A stretch of 64,000 nt of DNA from JAFDVL01 sp964631865 (GCA_964631865.1 CAZWAK010000004.1:1-64000), one strand, 5' to 3'. Positions 33,277-42,578 are shown, counted from the first letter of the stretch. Made by a program: numbers and translations. Notes: generated by a model not told the origin, from the sequence alone.

Positions 33277-34713
33277 TCAAGCCAACAACTCTTTGACCAC
33301 CAAGCCGTGAACATCGGTGAGGCGAAAATCGCGCCCGGCATAGCGATATGTCAGTCGTTCGTGATCGAAGCCCAGCAACTGCAACAACGTCGCGTGCAAA
33401 TCATGCACGTGAACCGGTTTTTCCTGCGCCGCAAATCCGAATTCATCCGACGCGCCATGCACATAGCCTTTCTTGATGCCGCCGCCCGCAAGCCACATCG
33501 TGAAGCCGTGATTGTTGTGGTCGCGTCCCCACGTCGCTTCATCCGTGCCGCCCGATGCGCCCGTCAATTCGACAACCGGCGTGCGTCCGAACTCGCCGCC
33601 CCAAATCACCAACGTGTCATCGAGCATCCCGCGTTGCTTCAAATCCGTGAGCAGCGCGGCAATCGGCTTGTCCGTCGCGGTCGCCAATTGCCGATGACTC
33701 GTGACCAGGTATTCGTGACTGTCCCACGGTTGATCTTTGCCTTGCCAAATTTGCACAAAGCGCACGCCGCGTTCGAGCAACCGCCGCGCCATCAGCGTCT
33801 GCCGACCATACAACGTGTTGCCGTACATTTCTCGAATCTTCTCCGGCTCCTGGCTGACATCAAACGCATCGGTCGCTTCCGTCTGCATGCGAAACGCGAG
33901 TTCATAAGATTGGATCTGCGCTTCGATCAATGAATCTTCCTGCCGCTGCTTTTGATAGCGTTGGTTCAGCGCCGCGAGCAAATCGAGTTGTTTGCGCTGT
34001 TGCTCGCGCGAGGTAGATTGGTTTTTGATGTGCGAAATCAACCGCTCGACCTCAGTTTCTTTCGAGTCAATGTACGTGCCTTGATACACCGACGGCAGGA
34101 ACCCGGCAGTCCAGTTTTGCGTCCCACTGACCGGATAGCCAAACGGACAAAGCACAATAAAACCGGGCAAATTTTGATTCTCGGTGCCGAGTCCGTACGT
34201 CAACCACGAACCCAAACTCGGACGCACTTGTCGCTGATCGCCGCAATTCATCAGCAACAACGAAGGCTCGTGATTCGGCAATTCCGTGTGCATCGAACGA
34301 ATGATGCAAAGGTCATCTACGTGCTCGGCAACGTGCGGATAGATTTCGCTGACTTCGATGCCGCTCTGCCCATACTTCTGAAACTTGTACGGCGAACCAA
34401 AGCCGACGCCCGTTTTGCGTTCGGTTTTGAGGTGAATCGGCAGCGGCTTGCCGTGATATTTCGTCAGCATCGGCTTCGGATCAAACGTATCCACCTGCGA
34501 CGGCCCGCCGTTCATAAAAAAGTGAATCACGCGCTTCACCTTCGGCGCGAAATGCGGCGGTTTCGGTGCAAGCGGATTCACGTAACCTTTGTCTTGGGCA
34601 AGCGCGGGTTGTAGTTGCGCCAACGCGAGCGCACCGAAGCCCATTCCGCAAGCCTGTAACAACTCGCGGCGAGTTAAGAAGCGTGACGATAGATCATTGT
34701 TTTTTTCTAGCAT
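33277..34713 (-). CDS. DUF1501 protein with Tat signal
   Basis: A 478-residue protein of the DUF1501 family, related to alkaline-phosphatase-fold sulfatases. The start carries a Tat signal (LTRRELLQACGMGFGALALAQLQ). The domain begins KRVIHFFMNGGPSQVDTFDPKPML and contains WGGEFGRTP and GRDHNNHGFTMWLAGGGIKKG. In Planctomycetota and Acidobacteriota DUF1501 genes regularly pair with DUF1549/DUF1553 genes, as here. The reaction is unknown; a role in breaking down complex carbohydrates is suspected. Its start overlaps the 150-residue gene upstream by 20 bases. Confidence 0.92.
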   Translation of the reverse strand: MLEKNNDLSSRFLTRRELLQACGMGFGALALAQLQPALAQDKGYVNPLAPKPPHFAPKVKRVIHFFMNGGPSQVDTFDPKPMLTKYHGKPLPIHLKTERKTGVGFGSPYKFQKYGQSGIEVSEIYPHVAEHVDDLCIIRSMHTELPNHEPSLLLMNCGDQRQVRPSLGSWLTYGLGTENQNLPGFIVLCPFGYPVSGTQNWTAGFLPSVYQGTYIDSKETEVERLISHIKNQSTSREQQRKQLDLLAALNQRYQKQRQEDSLIEAQIQSYELAFRMQTEATDAFDVSQEPEKIREMYGNTLYGRQTLMARRLLERGVRFVQIWQGKDQPWDSHEYLVTSHRQLATATDKPIAALLTDLKQRGMLDDTLVIWGGEFGRTPVVELTGASGGTDEATWGRDHNNHGFTMWLAGGGIKKGYVHGASDEFGFAAQEKPVHVHDLHATLLQLLGFDHERLTYRYAGRDFRLTDVHGLVVKELLA

Positions 34714-35146
34714 GACGTACCTCTATTTTTGACCGCTCCTCGGCTCGTTCTTTACGCAACTCTTCCACCCAGGAGGGCGGGCGACCTTCCAGTTGCTCCA
34801 GATACTCGGTCAGTAGCAAAAGCGGGGTGTAGGCGATTACGTCATCTTCTTCCCGATAACGAAACACCTTGTGAATACAGCCGACTTGAATCGTATTTGG
34901 TTCCTCTTCGTAGCGAGGCGAAAATTCGAGCTTGCAATAAATCGAATGTTCCTGGCACGCCTCAAGCACCGCAGCAATGATTGCGCCGTGACTGGCCGTG
35001 TTTGGTTTGACGGTGATCCATTGGTCGTAATATTTGACCTCGAAACAATCGCCTTCAAGATGATGACAACGTTGCGGTTCGACCTTCGCCCAATAGGTCA
35101 GGAGCGACTGCAAATCGTCTTCGTCCAATTCAAATTCATCAGCCAT
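34694..35146 (-). CDS. Unknown protein between DUF1553 and DUF1501 genes
   Basis: A 150-residue acidic cytoplasmic protein (no signal peptide) with a mixed alpha/beta pattern: YWAKVEPQRCHHLEGDCFEVKYYDQWITVKP, then IQVGCIHKVFRYREEDDVIAYTPLLLLTEYLEQLEGRPPSWVEELRKERAEERSK. The charged C-terminal helix may form a coiled coil. No family is recognised. It sits between two genes that are usually adjacent, and it overlaps the DUF1501 start, so translation may be coupled. Confidence 0.7.
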   Translation of the reverse strand: MADEFELDEDDLQSLLTYWAKVEPQRCHHLEGDCFEVKYYDQWITVKPNTASHGAIIAAVLEACQEHSIYCKLEFSPRYEEEPNTIQVGCIHKVFRYREEDDVIAYTPLLLLTEYLEQLEGRPPSWVEELRKERAEERSKIEVRHARKKQ

Positions 35147-35173
35147 CTCATTCCTTCCAATCTGTGGCGTGGT

Positions 35174-38100
35174 TCAATCAATAATCAAAAACTCCGCCGC
35201 CGCAAATAACACCTGTGCGTATCGTTCCCACGCATTCATCACATTCGCCGCCGGATTGCGAAAGTCGCGCATTGAATTCCAATCCTCGTTGCTGCCATCC
35301 AATCGCTTGATCGTCACGTCCCATTTGAAGCTGTTGCCGGAACCGCCTTTGCTCGCGTCGGCAATAAAATCAAGGATGTCGCCGCGCTGCACAACAATTT
35401 CTTTTACCGCCGTTTCAGTTTTCGTCGGCACGGCTGTCCAGTTGCCAACCTTGCCCGTGCGGCTTGAAACGAGGAGGCCTTGCACGCCTTCGCATTTGCG
35501 GCAACCGTTCTCGAAGGTTTGTGCGAGCGTGCCGGTGATGATCACACGCCCATCAAACGGCGCGACCCAGCGGCGCGTCAATGCTTTCGTTTTGCCTTCG
35601 TAGGTGAAGCCGCCTTTGCTGTTCAGCCACGCAACCGACTCGCGCGGATCGCCGGGGAGCGGCGAGTTGCGCCATTCGCCCTCGAGGAACCACGCGAACT
35701 GTGTGAAGGTTTTGACGCGCTCAGCCTTGTCGTCGTATTCGCCTTGCCCGTATTGCCAGTCATCGCATTTTGCGGATTGCGGATTGCGGATTGCGGATTG
35801 CGGAATTGATGAGTTCGCAGATGACGCAGAAACTTTTGGTGCGTTCCCCGTCTCCCCCGTGGTTGAAATAAAATCAAGTCCTAGCGCGATTTCATCGGCA
35901 TTCGGCGCGCGTCCGTACAACAAGCGATACATCTTCGTGATGCGCAAGCGCGGATTTTTCTCCGCCGCGATTTCAGACCGTTGCAGCAAGGCTTTGGCTT
36001 GTTCGATGACGAACGGGCTGTTCATCAGCAACAACGCCTGTTGCGGCACAGTCGTCAAATATCGTTGCGGGCTGTGCGCGTCGGGGCTGGCAAAATCGAA
36101 GACGCGAAAATCGTTCGGCACGAGCGCGCGATCAATGAACGCATAAATCGTGCGCCGCAGCGAATACGGCCACGCGATGGCGCTTGCCGGTAAGCCGCCC
36201 ATCGTGCGCTCCAACTTGCCGCTCGTGAATAACAGCGAATCGCGCAATTCTTCAAAATCCAAGCGCCGCCGATTCATCCGCCACAGCCATTTGTTTTCGG
36301 GATCGAGGGAGTTTGGATTGTGGAGTGCGGAGTGCGGAGTGTACGAAGACGACTGTTGATAGGCGCGCGACAGCATCAGCGTGCGATGGAGCTTTTTGAT
36401 TGACCAGCCGTTCGCCATGAAATCATTTGCCAAATAATCCAGCAATTCGGGATGTGTTGGCGCGTCGCCGCGTGTGCCGAAATCGCTCGGCGTGCGCACT
36501 AAGCCGTGCCCGAAATGACGTGCCCACACGCGATTCACGAGCACGCGCGCGGTCAGCGGATTATTTTTATCCGCGATGGCTTGGGCGAGTTCCAAGCGTC
36601 CGCTGCCCTGCGTGAAGCGTGGGCGCTTTTCTCCGGCGAGGATCAGCAGAAATTGCGGAGGCGCTTCATCGCCTTTATTTTCGGGCTTGCCGCGCAGAAA
36701 GACGTGGCCGGGCTTCGGCTCAGGAACGTCTTCGAGAGCTTGCGCGCGCGGTGGTGCGCCGCGATAGGCTTGGCGCAAACGCAGGCTTTCGAGCGGGGTG
36801 CGTTTGCCGTCTTCGTTTTGCTTGTCCACCGAAACGCGCACGTGGTCGTAATCGCTGAACGGAAAGTTAAGCGGCGAATCGGTGCCGTGCAGAATTTGTC
36901 GCAACGCCTCTTCGTTCGCATCCTTCAACGGTTCCGCTTTGTCGTATTTGGCGAGCAGCTTCCCGTACGTTTCCGACAGGTCTGTCAGCGAACCCGGCGC
37001 GTCTTGGAAGGCTTGCGCGACGAGCGGATGCAACTTGCCTACATCAATCGCAGCCAATGTTGACGCGGCTTTCGTGGCAAATTCTTTTTCGGGCAGCGCG
37101 GTCAGCTTGTGCCAAATCGTCCAGACAGAATCTTCGCCTGCTTTCTGCAAATACGCGCGCCAACGTTTCAGCAGGTAAGCGTTGTAATCTTTTTCGCGCG
37201 CGAATTTTTCGATGTCTTCGTCTTTCGTTAGCGCGCGTGCCTCGTAGACGCTGCGCAAACTTTTCGCTACTTCGGGCGCACTGCGATACAACTCTTTGAG
37301 CTTGGGAAAACGGTTTTCGCGCAGCTTGGCGACTTCGGCTTCGACCTTTTTCTCTTCCGCTTTCATCTCGTCGTCCCACTTCGTCAGATCGGCTTTCGGA
37401 TCGAGCAGCGGCAAGGGTTTCGGCTCGCGCGAGTTATTGAAGATCGTGTAGAGCGCGTAATAATCCTTCGTCGGAATTGGATCGAATTTGTGATTGTGGC
37501 AGCGCGCGCAACTCACCGTCAGCCCCAGCAACCCGCGCGTCACGACATCAATCTTGTCGTCAATCTTTTCGTGCAAGTTCACGCCCAAACCGCCACGACT
37601 CAACGTTACAAAACCGAGCGCCGCCAAATTGCGCGGATCGTTGTTCGGCAATTTGTCCGCCGCGAGTTGTTGCACGATGTATTGTTCGTAGGGCAAGTCC
37701 TCATTGAACGCGCGAATGACCCAATCGCGGTACGTGTACGCATAGGGAAACCACCCTTGTGTATTGCGTCCGGCGTCCACCATGCCGAGCGTGTCCGAAT
37801 AGCGCGCGACATCGAGCCAATGCCGTCCCCAACGTTCACCATACGCGGGCGAGGCGAGCAAACGATCTACAACCTTCGCAAACGCCGCGGGCGATTTGTC
37901 GGCGAGGAAGGCTGCGACTTCTTCGGGGGTGGGCGGCAAGCCCGTCAAATCGAACGTCGCGCGCCGCAACAACGTGCGTTTGTCGGCGGGCGCATTGAAG
38001 GTCAAATTGTTCGCTTCGAGTTTGGCGAGCAAAAAGGCATCTACGGCGTTGTTCGTTGGGCCTTTGACGGTGGGCGGCGCAGGATGGCGCACGGCTTGAA

Positions 38101-38542
38101 ATGACCAGAAGGTTTGATGCTCCGGTTTGATGCGGTAGTCGTTTTTGACCGCAGCCGTCGCTGGCCAATGTGCGCCGTCTTTGATCCACTGCGACAGATC
38201 GGCGATTTCGTTGTCCTTGAGCTGCTTGCCGCCTTTCGGCATCTTCAGCGACTCATGCTTGACGGCTTGGATGAGCAGGCTTTTGTCAGGCTCTCCAACG
38301 ATGATCGCTGCGCCGCGCTGGCCGCCTTTCAGCAAGGCTTCGCGCGAGTCTACGCGCAAGCCGCTTTTCGCCGCGTCGCTGTGGCAATCGTAGCAATTCG
38401 TCGCCAGCACAGGGCGAATGCGCGTCTCGAAAAATTCATCGCGCGCGTCGTATGTCGCAAAGGTCTTCAGCGAACCCAGCAAAATCAATAACGCACAAAA
38501 GCCCAGAATCAACGCGCCTAATTTGAGATAACGGCGAAGCAT
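35174..38542 (-). CDS. PSCyt1, DUF1549 and DUF1553 protein
   Basis: An 1122-residue protein. After one N-terminal membrane helix (LKLGALILGFCALLILLGSL), a planctomycete-type cytochrome domain has the haem motif CYDCH. DUF1549 (RRATFDLTGLPPTPEEVAAFL, RHWLDVARYSDTLG) and DUF1553 (NPLTARVLVNRVWARHFGHGLVRTPSDFGTRGDAPTHPELLDYLA, MNRRRLDFEELRDSLL) follow. It probably passes electrons in the periplasm. Residues near 737-746 and 915-928 are encoded by word-like DNA repeats, both in frame. ATG 38542 is preferred because AAGGA lies nine bases before it; ATG 38551 is too close. Confidence 0.93.
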   Translation of the reverse strand: MLRRYLKLGALILGFCALLILLGSLKTFATYDARDEFFETRIRPVLATNCYDCHSDAAKSGLRVDSREALLKGGQRGAAIIVGEPDKSLLIQAVKHESLKMPKGGKQLKDNEIADLSQWIKDGAHWPATAAVKNDYRIKPEHQTFWSFQAVRHPAPPTVKGPTNNAVDAFLLAKLEANNLTFNAPADKRTLLRRATFDLTGLPPTPEEVAAFLADKSPAAFAKVVDRLLASPAYGERWGRHWLDVARYSDTLGMVDAGRNTQGWFPYAYTYRDWVIRAFNEDLPYEQYIVQQLAADKLPNNDPRNLAALGFVTLSRGGLGVNLHEKIDDKIDVVTRGLLGLTVSCARCHNHKFDPIPTKDYYALYTIFNNSREPKPLPLLDPKADLTKWDDEMKAEEKKVEAEVAKLRENRFPKLKELYRSAPEVAKSLRSVYEARALTKDEDIEKFAREKDYNAYLLKRWRAYLQKAGEDSVWTIWHKLTALPEKEFATKAASTLAAIDVGKLHPLVAQAFQDAPGSLTDLSETYGKLLAKYDKAEPLKDANEEALRQILHGTDSPLNFPFSDYDHVRVSVDKQNEDGKRTPLESLRLRQAYRGAPPRAQALEDVPEPKPGHVFLRGKPENKGDEAPPQFLLILAGEKRPRFTQGSGRLELAQAIADKNNPLTARVLVNRVWARHFGHGLVRTPSDFGTRGDAPTHPELLDYLANDFMANGWSIKKLHRTLMLSRAYQQSSSYTPHSALHNPNSLDPENKWLWRMNRRRLDFEELRDSLLFTSGKLERTMGGLPASAIAWPYSLRRTIYAFIDRALVPNDFRVFDFASPDAHSPQRYLTTVPQQALLLMNSPFVIEQAKALLQRSEIAAEKNPRLRITKMYRLLYGRAPNADEIALGLDFISTTGETGNAPKVSASSANSSIPQSAIRNPQSAKCDDWQYGQGEYDDKAERVKTFTQFAWFLEGEWRNSPLPGDPRESVAWLNSKGGFTYEGKTKALTRRWVAPFDGRVIITGTLAQTFENGCRKCEGVQGLLVSSRTGKVGNWTAVPTKTETAVKEIVVQRGDILDFIADASKGGSGNSFKWDVTIKRLDGSNEDWNSMRDFRNPAANVMNAWERYAQVLFAAAEFLIID
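35766..35806. repeat. Tandem ATTGCGG repeat inside the DUF1553 gene
   Basis: Five copies of ATTGCGG run in frame and encode the minus-strand peptide SIPQSAIRNPQSAK. It lies at a poorly conserved spot between DUF1553 and the C-terminal domain. Confidence 0.8.
36314..36342. repeat. Tandem GAGTGCG repeat inside the DUF1553 gene
   Basis: The words GGATTGTG, GAGTGCG and GAGTGCG run head to tail and encode TPHSALHNPNS on the minus strand, just before DPENKWLWRMNRRRLDFEE. It is a second in-frame repeat insertion in the same gene, related to but different from the one at 35766. Confidence 0.75.
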
Positions 38543-38694
38543 AGTGGCCATCCTTCAGGAACGAACGAAATCGGAACGGAAACGTGGGAGTCGCAGTGTA
38601 GCACTGACGGCCACGCTGCGACAAAATAAAATCCGCAGCAAGTTCTCACGCGAAACCCGCTGCTGCACAAAACGTGAGCGAGCGAAAAATCCGC

Positions 38695-39906
38695 TCAATA
38701 GCGCGTGCCTTGCCACAGCACTTGCACCAAGTCGGCACCGAAACGTTGGCGCTCCGCAGGCGTTGGTTGATGCCCCAGCTTCGGATGTTTGGTAATCATC
38801 TGCTCAATCAAAAACGCGGGCAATTGGCGGTCGTGCGACAAGCCTTGAATCACGGTCATTCTTCCCGGCTTGCCGATGGTTGTGGAAGCTTCGGCCATAT
38901 TTGGTTGACGTGTCGGCGCGAAGGTGGGGCGGGCGGAAAGCAACTGGAACAGGCGCTGCGTCAAGGCGGCATAACGATTGTCGGGCGGCGCTTCGAGATA
39001 TTCCGACGTTTCGGTGTTGTGCAGCGACAAGAACACATCCACACGCTGACCGCTGTCCACCCAATTGAGAATCGCGTTTCGTTGCGCCGCGATTTCCGGC
39101 ATCTTCGTGGCGTCCACCGCATCCCAGTTGCGATTCAGGTCAAAGCCGTTCGCATTGAACCGCACGCCGCCGCGCGCCACGCCATCGGGATCACACAGCG
39201 GGAAGATTTTGAAGATGGCGGTTTGGCGGATGATTTCGGCTGCCGGTGTGTTCGCCAACAAAAAGCGAATTGCGCCGTCGCCCGCCCACGATGAACCGGC
39301 TTCCCAACTGTGCTGGCGAAACATCAGCCAGATCACTTTTTTCTCAACTGCGGGCACGCGCGCATCGGTGATCGTGAGCAACAACAGATCGCGGCCTTGC
39401 ACCGACTTGCCGATGATTTGTTGCGCCAAGTGCGGATGTTTTTTGTATTCGTTCAGCAAGCGTTGCAGATGTTGATTCGTGTACGGCGGGACATGTGCGA
39501 TCCAGAAACGATTTGTGCGCGGCGTGAGGTGCAGCCGCAAGAGCAGTGTGTCGGCTTGATATTCGACCCTTTCGAGCGGCTTCCAGTGTTGATTGTCTTC
39601 GCTGTACCAGGGCAGCGTGTCGCCCGTGACCGCGCCGCGATTCGGGTGATAGTTGTATTCGCCGGGCAAATCCACGAGATCAATCGTGAGAGCTTTGCCA
39701 CGCGCGCCGTCCACGCGAAAGTAGTACCAATTCGCCTGCCGATTGCGCCCGTCCTGATCGCTTTCGCCTTTGACGCCGCAGCGAAAATGCGTTGCAGTAA
39801 TTGGCTCAATCTTGCCGAGCGCGCCGCCTTCAAAATGGGTGGAGATGGAGATGGGTTTAGCGGCACTGGCAGACGAGGCGAAAAGGAAGAGAAAACAGAT
39901 TTTCAC
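38695..39906 (-). CDS. Secreted M14 zinc carboxypeptidase, cytosolic-carboxypeptidase-like
   Basis: A 403-residue metallopeptidase. The zinc ligands are HSWE in RQHSWEAGSSW and the later H of SLHNTE. DPDGVARGGVRFNANGFDLNRNW supplies the substrate-binding Arg and Asn, and the catalytic glutamate may lie in PAFLIEQM. An N-terminal beta-sandwich of about 130 residues, and RQHSWEAGSSW itself, resemble the M14B group. GTG 39906 gives a clean signal peptide (MKICFLFLFASSASA). A reading from 40011 would translate the repeat element at 39900-40010. The start codon itself sits at the edge of that repeat. Confidence 0.88.
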   Translation of the reverse strand: MKICFLFLFASSASAAKPISISTHFEGGALGKIEPITATHFRCGVKGESDQDGRNRQANWYYFRVDGARGKALTIDLVDLPGEYNYHPNRGAVTGDTLPWYSEDNQHWKPLERVEYQADTLLLRLHLTPRTNRFWIAHVPPYTNQHLQRLLNEYKKHPHLAQQIIGKSVQGRDLLLLTITDARVPAVEKKVIWLMFRQHSWEAGSSWAGDGAIRFLLANTPAAEIIRQTAIFKIFPLCDPDGVARGGVRFNANGFDLNRNWDAVDATKMPEIAAQRNAILNWVDSGQRVDVFLSLHNTETSEYLEAPPDNRYAALTQRLFQLLSARPTFAPTRQPNMAEASTTIGKPGRMTVIQGLSHDRQLPAFLIEQMITKHPKLGHQPTPAERQRFGADLVQVLWQGTRY

Positions 39907-40010
39907 CGCAGAGACGCAAAGATTCCGCCGAGGCTCGCAGAGACTTTTTTTAGGATTTCTCTGCGAAACTCTGCGCTGTCTCTGCGTCTCTGCGGTGAAA
40001 AATCGCTTCA
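39900..40010. repeat. Word-like inverted repeat with CACCGCAGAGACGCA arms
   Basis: TTTTCACCGCAGAGACGCA near 39900-39918 is answered by TGCGTCTCTGCGGTGAAAA near 39987-40005. The centre repeats TCGCAGAGA-type words. It fills the gap between the M14 peptidase and sulfatase genes and contains the GTG start codon of the peptidase. Confidence 0.88.
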
Positions 40011-40014
40011 CAAT

Positions 40015-41436
40015 CTAGTTCTCCGCTAAGCGTCCCGGCTCGCGCACGCCTTTGCCCGTGCGATTCGTGAGCCTGTCGCCCAAATCGTCGCGCGCCTGTT
40101 CGGCCAACGCTTCGAGGCGTTTGACGATATCGGGATGTTTGTCGGCGACGTTGTTTTTCTCGCCGACATCCTGACTCAAATCGTAGAGTTCAAGACCCGC
40201 TTTGACGTTGCTGTATTTCACGGGGATGCCGTCTTTGGCTTTCGCTTGTGTGCCGAGTGTGCGATAGGTGTGCGGCAGAATCAGTTTCCATTGACCGCTG
40301 CGCACGGCTTGGAGTTCATTTGTCGCGTAGTAAAAGAAATACGCCGCGTGCGGATTCTTCGCCTTCGGCTTGCCTTCGAGCAACGGCCAAATATCCAAGC
40401 CGTCAATCTTGTGTTTCGGCAATTCCGCGTTGACGAGTTTGGCAATCGTCGGCAGCAAATCAATGGTCATCGCAGGTTGTTTCATCACACGACCCGCCGG
40501 GATGTTGCCCGGCCAGCGCGCAATGAACGGCACGCGCACGCCGCCTTCCCACGCCGTGCCTTTGCCTTCGCGCAAACGTCCCGACGAACCCGCGTGCTCT
40601 CCATACGACAGCCACGGGCCGTTGTCCGAGGTGAAAATCACGAGCGTGTTTTCGTCGAGGTTGTGCTTCTTGAGCGTGTTCAGGATTTCCCCGACGCTCC
40701 AATCCACTTCCTGCACGACATCGCCGAACAAACCTGACTTTGATGAGCCTTTGAATTTCTCACCCACGAACAGCGGCACGTGAACCATCGTGTGCGGGAC
40801 ATACAAAAAGAACGGCTTGTCTTTGTTGCGTTCGATGAAGCTGACCGCGCGTTCGGTGTATTGTCGCGTGAGTTGCGCCTGATCGGGCATCAACTGCACG
40901 ACCTTATCGTTTTCAATCAGCGGCAAATCGGGGTACGTGCCGGGCTTGGCTTCCGGGTGCTTCGGCCACATATCGTTGGAGTAGGGAAGGCCGAAATATT
41001 CATCGAAGCCGTGCCGCGTGGGCAGGAATTGCGGATGATGACCGAGATGCCACTTGCCGTAAATCGCCGTGGCATAGCCTTTGGTTTTCAGCAGTTCAGC
41101 CATCGTGACTTCGTTGTCGTGGATGCCGTGTTTCGCGTTCGGCCCCAACGCGCCGTGCAAGCCCAACCGATTCGGATAACAGCCCGTCAGCAAGGCCGTA
41201 CGCGACGCCGTGCAAACCGCCTGCGCGACATAAAAGTCGGTAAAGCGAATGCCTTCTCTCGCCATCCGATTCAGGTTCGGCGTCTTGTAGCCTTTCGCGC
41301 CGAACGGCTCAATGTCGCCGTAGCCCATATCGTCAATGAAGATGATGACGACGTTGGGCAAGCGTTGTGCGAACGCGGGCAAACTCGTGGCGGCGATTGT
41401 GAGCAGGAGAAACAGGGAGCAGTGTAAGCGTTTCAT
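40015..41436 (-). CDS. Secreted type I sulfatase
   Basis: A 473-residue sulfatase with signal peptide (MKRLHCSLFLLLTIAATSLPAFA). The metal site begins NVVIIFIDDMGYGD. The formylglycine motif is CTASR (in AQAVCTASRTALLTG), with Ala where Pro is more common; both are accepted by the modifying enzyme. GKWHLG, HGFDEYFG and FTSDNGPW follow in order. It should cleave sulfate esters of polysaccharides in the periplasm. The upstream TTG at 41442 is a weaker start than ATG 41436. It lies behind the M14 peptidase across a word-like repeat. Confidence 0.95.
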   Translation of the reverse strand: MKRLHCSLFLLLTIAATSLPAFAQRLPNVVIIFIDDMGYGDIEPFGAKGYKTPNLNRMAREGIRFTDFYVAQAVCTASRTALLTGCYPNRLGLHGALGPNAKHGIHDNEVTMAELLKTKGYATAIYGKWHLGHHPQFLPTRHGFDEYFGLPYSNDMWPKHPEAKPGTYPDLPLIENDKVVQLMPDQAQLTRQYTERAVSFIERNKDKPFFLYVPHTMVHVPLFVGEKFKGSSKSGLFGDVVQEVDWSVGEILNTLKKHNLDENTLVIFTSDNGPWLSYGEHAGSSGRLREGKGTAWEGGVRVPFIARWPGNIPAGRVMKQPAMTIDLLPTIAKLVNAELPKHKIDGLDIWPLLEGKPKAKNPHAAYFFYYATNELQAVRSGQWKLILPHTYRTLGTQAKAKDGIPVKYSNVKAGLELYDLSQDVGEKNNVADKHPDIVKRLEALAEQARDDLGDRLTNRTGKGVREPGRLAEN

Positions 41437-41461
41437 AAGCAATGACTCGTCAGTAAGCGTG

Positions 41462-41470
41462 TGCTAGAGT
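41462..41470 (+). promoter_or_regulatory. Extended -10 promoter candidate for the phosphatase gene
   Basis: TGCTAGAGT is a fair extended -10 element; no strong -35 is seen. Predicted start near 41477 lies 54 bases before ATG 41531. Confidence 0.3.
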
Positions 41471-41530
41471 AAGACGGCTGCCAGCTTAGCGCAATGCCGC
41501 TAAATCACAAAGCTTGCCGCTTGAGGCGAA

Positions 41531-42346
41531 ATGGAACGAGAACTTGAAATCACCAAAACCATTGCCCGCGAGGCCGGGCGCATTCTGTTGGACATTTACA
41601 GCGGCGACCACAACGTTGAATGGAAAGGCTACGACGATCCGGTCACGGCTGCCGATCACGCGGCGAACAAATTCATCGTGGCCGAACTGTGCCGATATTT
41701 CCCCGACGACGGCATCTTGTCGGAGGAAGCGACCGACGATCAAGCGCGCTTGAGCAAAGCCCGCGTGTGGCTCGTTGACCCGATGGATGGCACGAAACAA
41801 TTCATCGAACGCATCGGCGAATTCGCGGTGATGATCGGCCTGGCGGTGAACGGCAAACCCGAACTCGGCGTTGTTTTCAATCCGACGACGAACAAAATGT
41901 ATTACGCCACAACGAGCCTCGGCGCGTATTTGGAAGAGCCGTTGACGACGAAACGTTTGCACGTGTCCACGACCACTGATCCCGCGAAACTGGTCGCCGC
42001 GATGAGCCGTTCGCATCATTCGCCCAAAGTGAATGCGATCAAACAGCGCCTCGGCATTTCGCAACAAATTCAATCGGGCAGCGTCGGGCTGAAGGTCGGT
42101 TTGTTAGCCGAAGGCCACGCCCACGTGTACGTGCATCTCGGCGCGAAGACCAATCAATGGGACACGTGTGCGCCGCAAGTCATCCTCGAAGCCGCTGGTG
42201 GCAGGATGACAGATCGTGACGGGCAGCCGTTGCAATACAACATCGCCGAGATTCGGAACTTGAACGGCGTCGTGGCCAGCAATGGTGTGCTGCACGAGCG
42301 TGTGATCGAAGAGACGCAACAAGTCTTGCGCCCGTCAGGACGTTGA
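41531..42346 (+). CDS. Inositol-monophosphatase-family phosphatase, CysQ-like
   Basis: A 271-residue metal-dependent phosphatase. Metal ligands lie in ILSEEATDD and DPMDGTKQFI, and the C-terminal site is NQWDTCAPQVILEAAGG. The KQF reading at the DGT motif and the overall order resemble CysQ, which converts 3'-phosphoadenosine 5'-phosphate to AMP, more than inositol monophosphatase. Either activity is possible. It is divergent from the sulfatase gene and probably transcribed alone. Confidence 0.9.
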   Translation: MERELEITKTIAREAGRILLDIYSGDHNVEWKGYDDPVTAADHAANKFIVAELCRYFPDDGILSEEATDDQARLSKARVWLVDPMDGTKQFIERIGEFAVMIGLAVNGKPELGVVFNPTTNKMYYATTSLGAYLEEPLTTKRLHVSTTTDPAKLVAAMSRSHHSPKVNAIKQRLGISQQIQSGSVGLKVGLLAEGHAHVYVHLGAKTNQWDTCAPQVILEAAGGRMTDRDGQPLQYNIAEIRNLNGVVASNGVLHERVIEETQQVLRPSGR

Positions 42347-42356
42347 TTTCGGGCTA

Positions 42357-42365
42357 TGCTAGAAT
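42357..42365 (+). promoter_or_regulatory. Extended -10 promoter candidate
   Basis: TGCTAGAAT stands 19 bases before the start codon of the next small gene, with a GGAGG ribosome binding site between them. No -35 box is evident. Confidence 0.4.
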
Positions 42366-42383
42366 GCGCGCGGAGGTATCGTT

Positions 42384-42578
42384 ATGGAAGACACCATCAA
42401 AAATCTATTGGCATTAGAACCTGCTTCTGACGATCCGGCAGAGTATCAAAAGTTAGCTGAACTGTACTTCGCGGAGATGCGGCGGATGAACGAAAAAATG
42501 GCGCAAGACCGCGAGGAATCAGCGCGCTTGAGCCTGGAAATCCGGTCAATGCTCGACCAGCTAAAAAAGGCGGCGTGA
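42384..42578 (+). CDS. Small coiled-coil protein
   Basis: A 64-residue acidic protein. Its centre and end are helical with heptad spacing (YFAEMRRMNEKMAQDREESARLSLEIRSMLDQLKK). GGAGG is seven bases before the ATG. Its stop is followed at once by the start of another small coiled-coil gene. They probably form a complex. No family is recognised. Confidence 0.65.
   Translation: MEDTIKNLLALEPASDDPAEYQKLAELYFAEMRRMNEKMAQDREESARLSLEIRSMLDQLKKAA

Noticed and set aside
39907..40011. Longer M14 peptidase start with FFTAETQRQRR
   Set aside because: It translates the CACCGCAGAGACGCA repeat; GTG 39906 gives a normal signal peptide.
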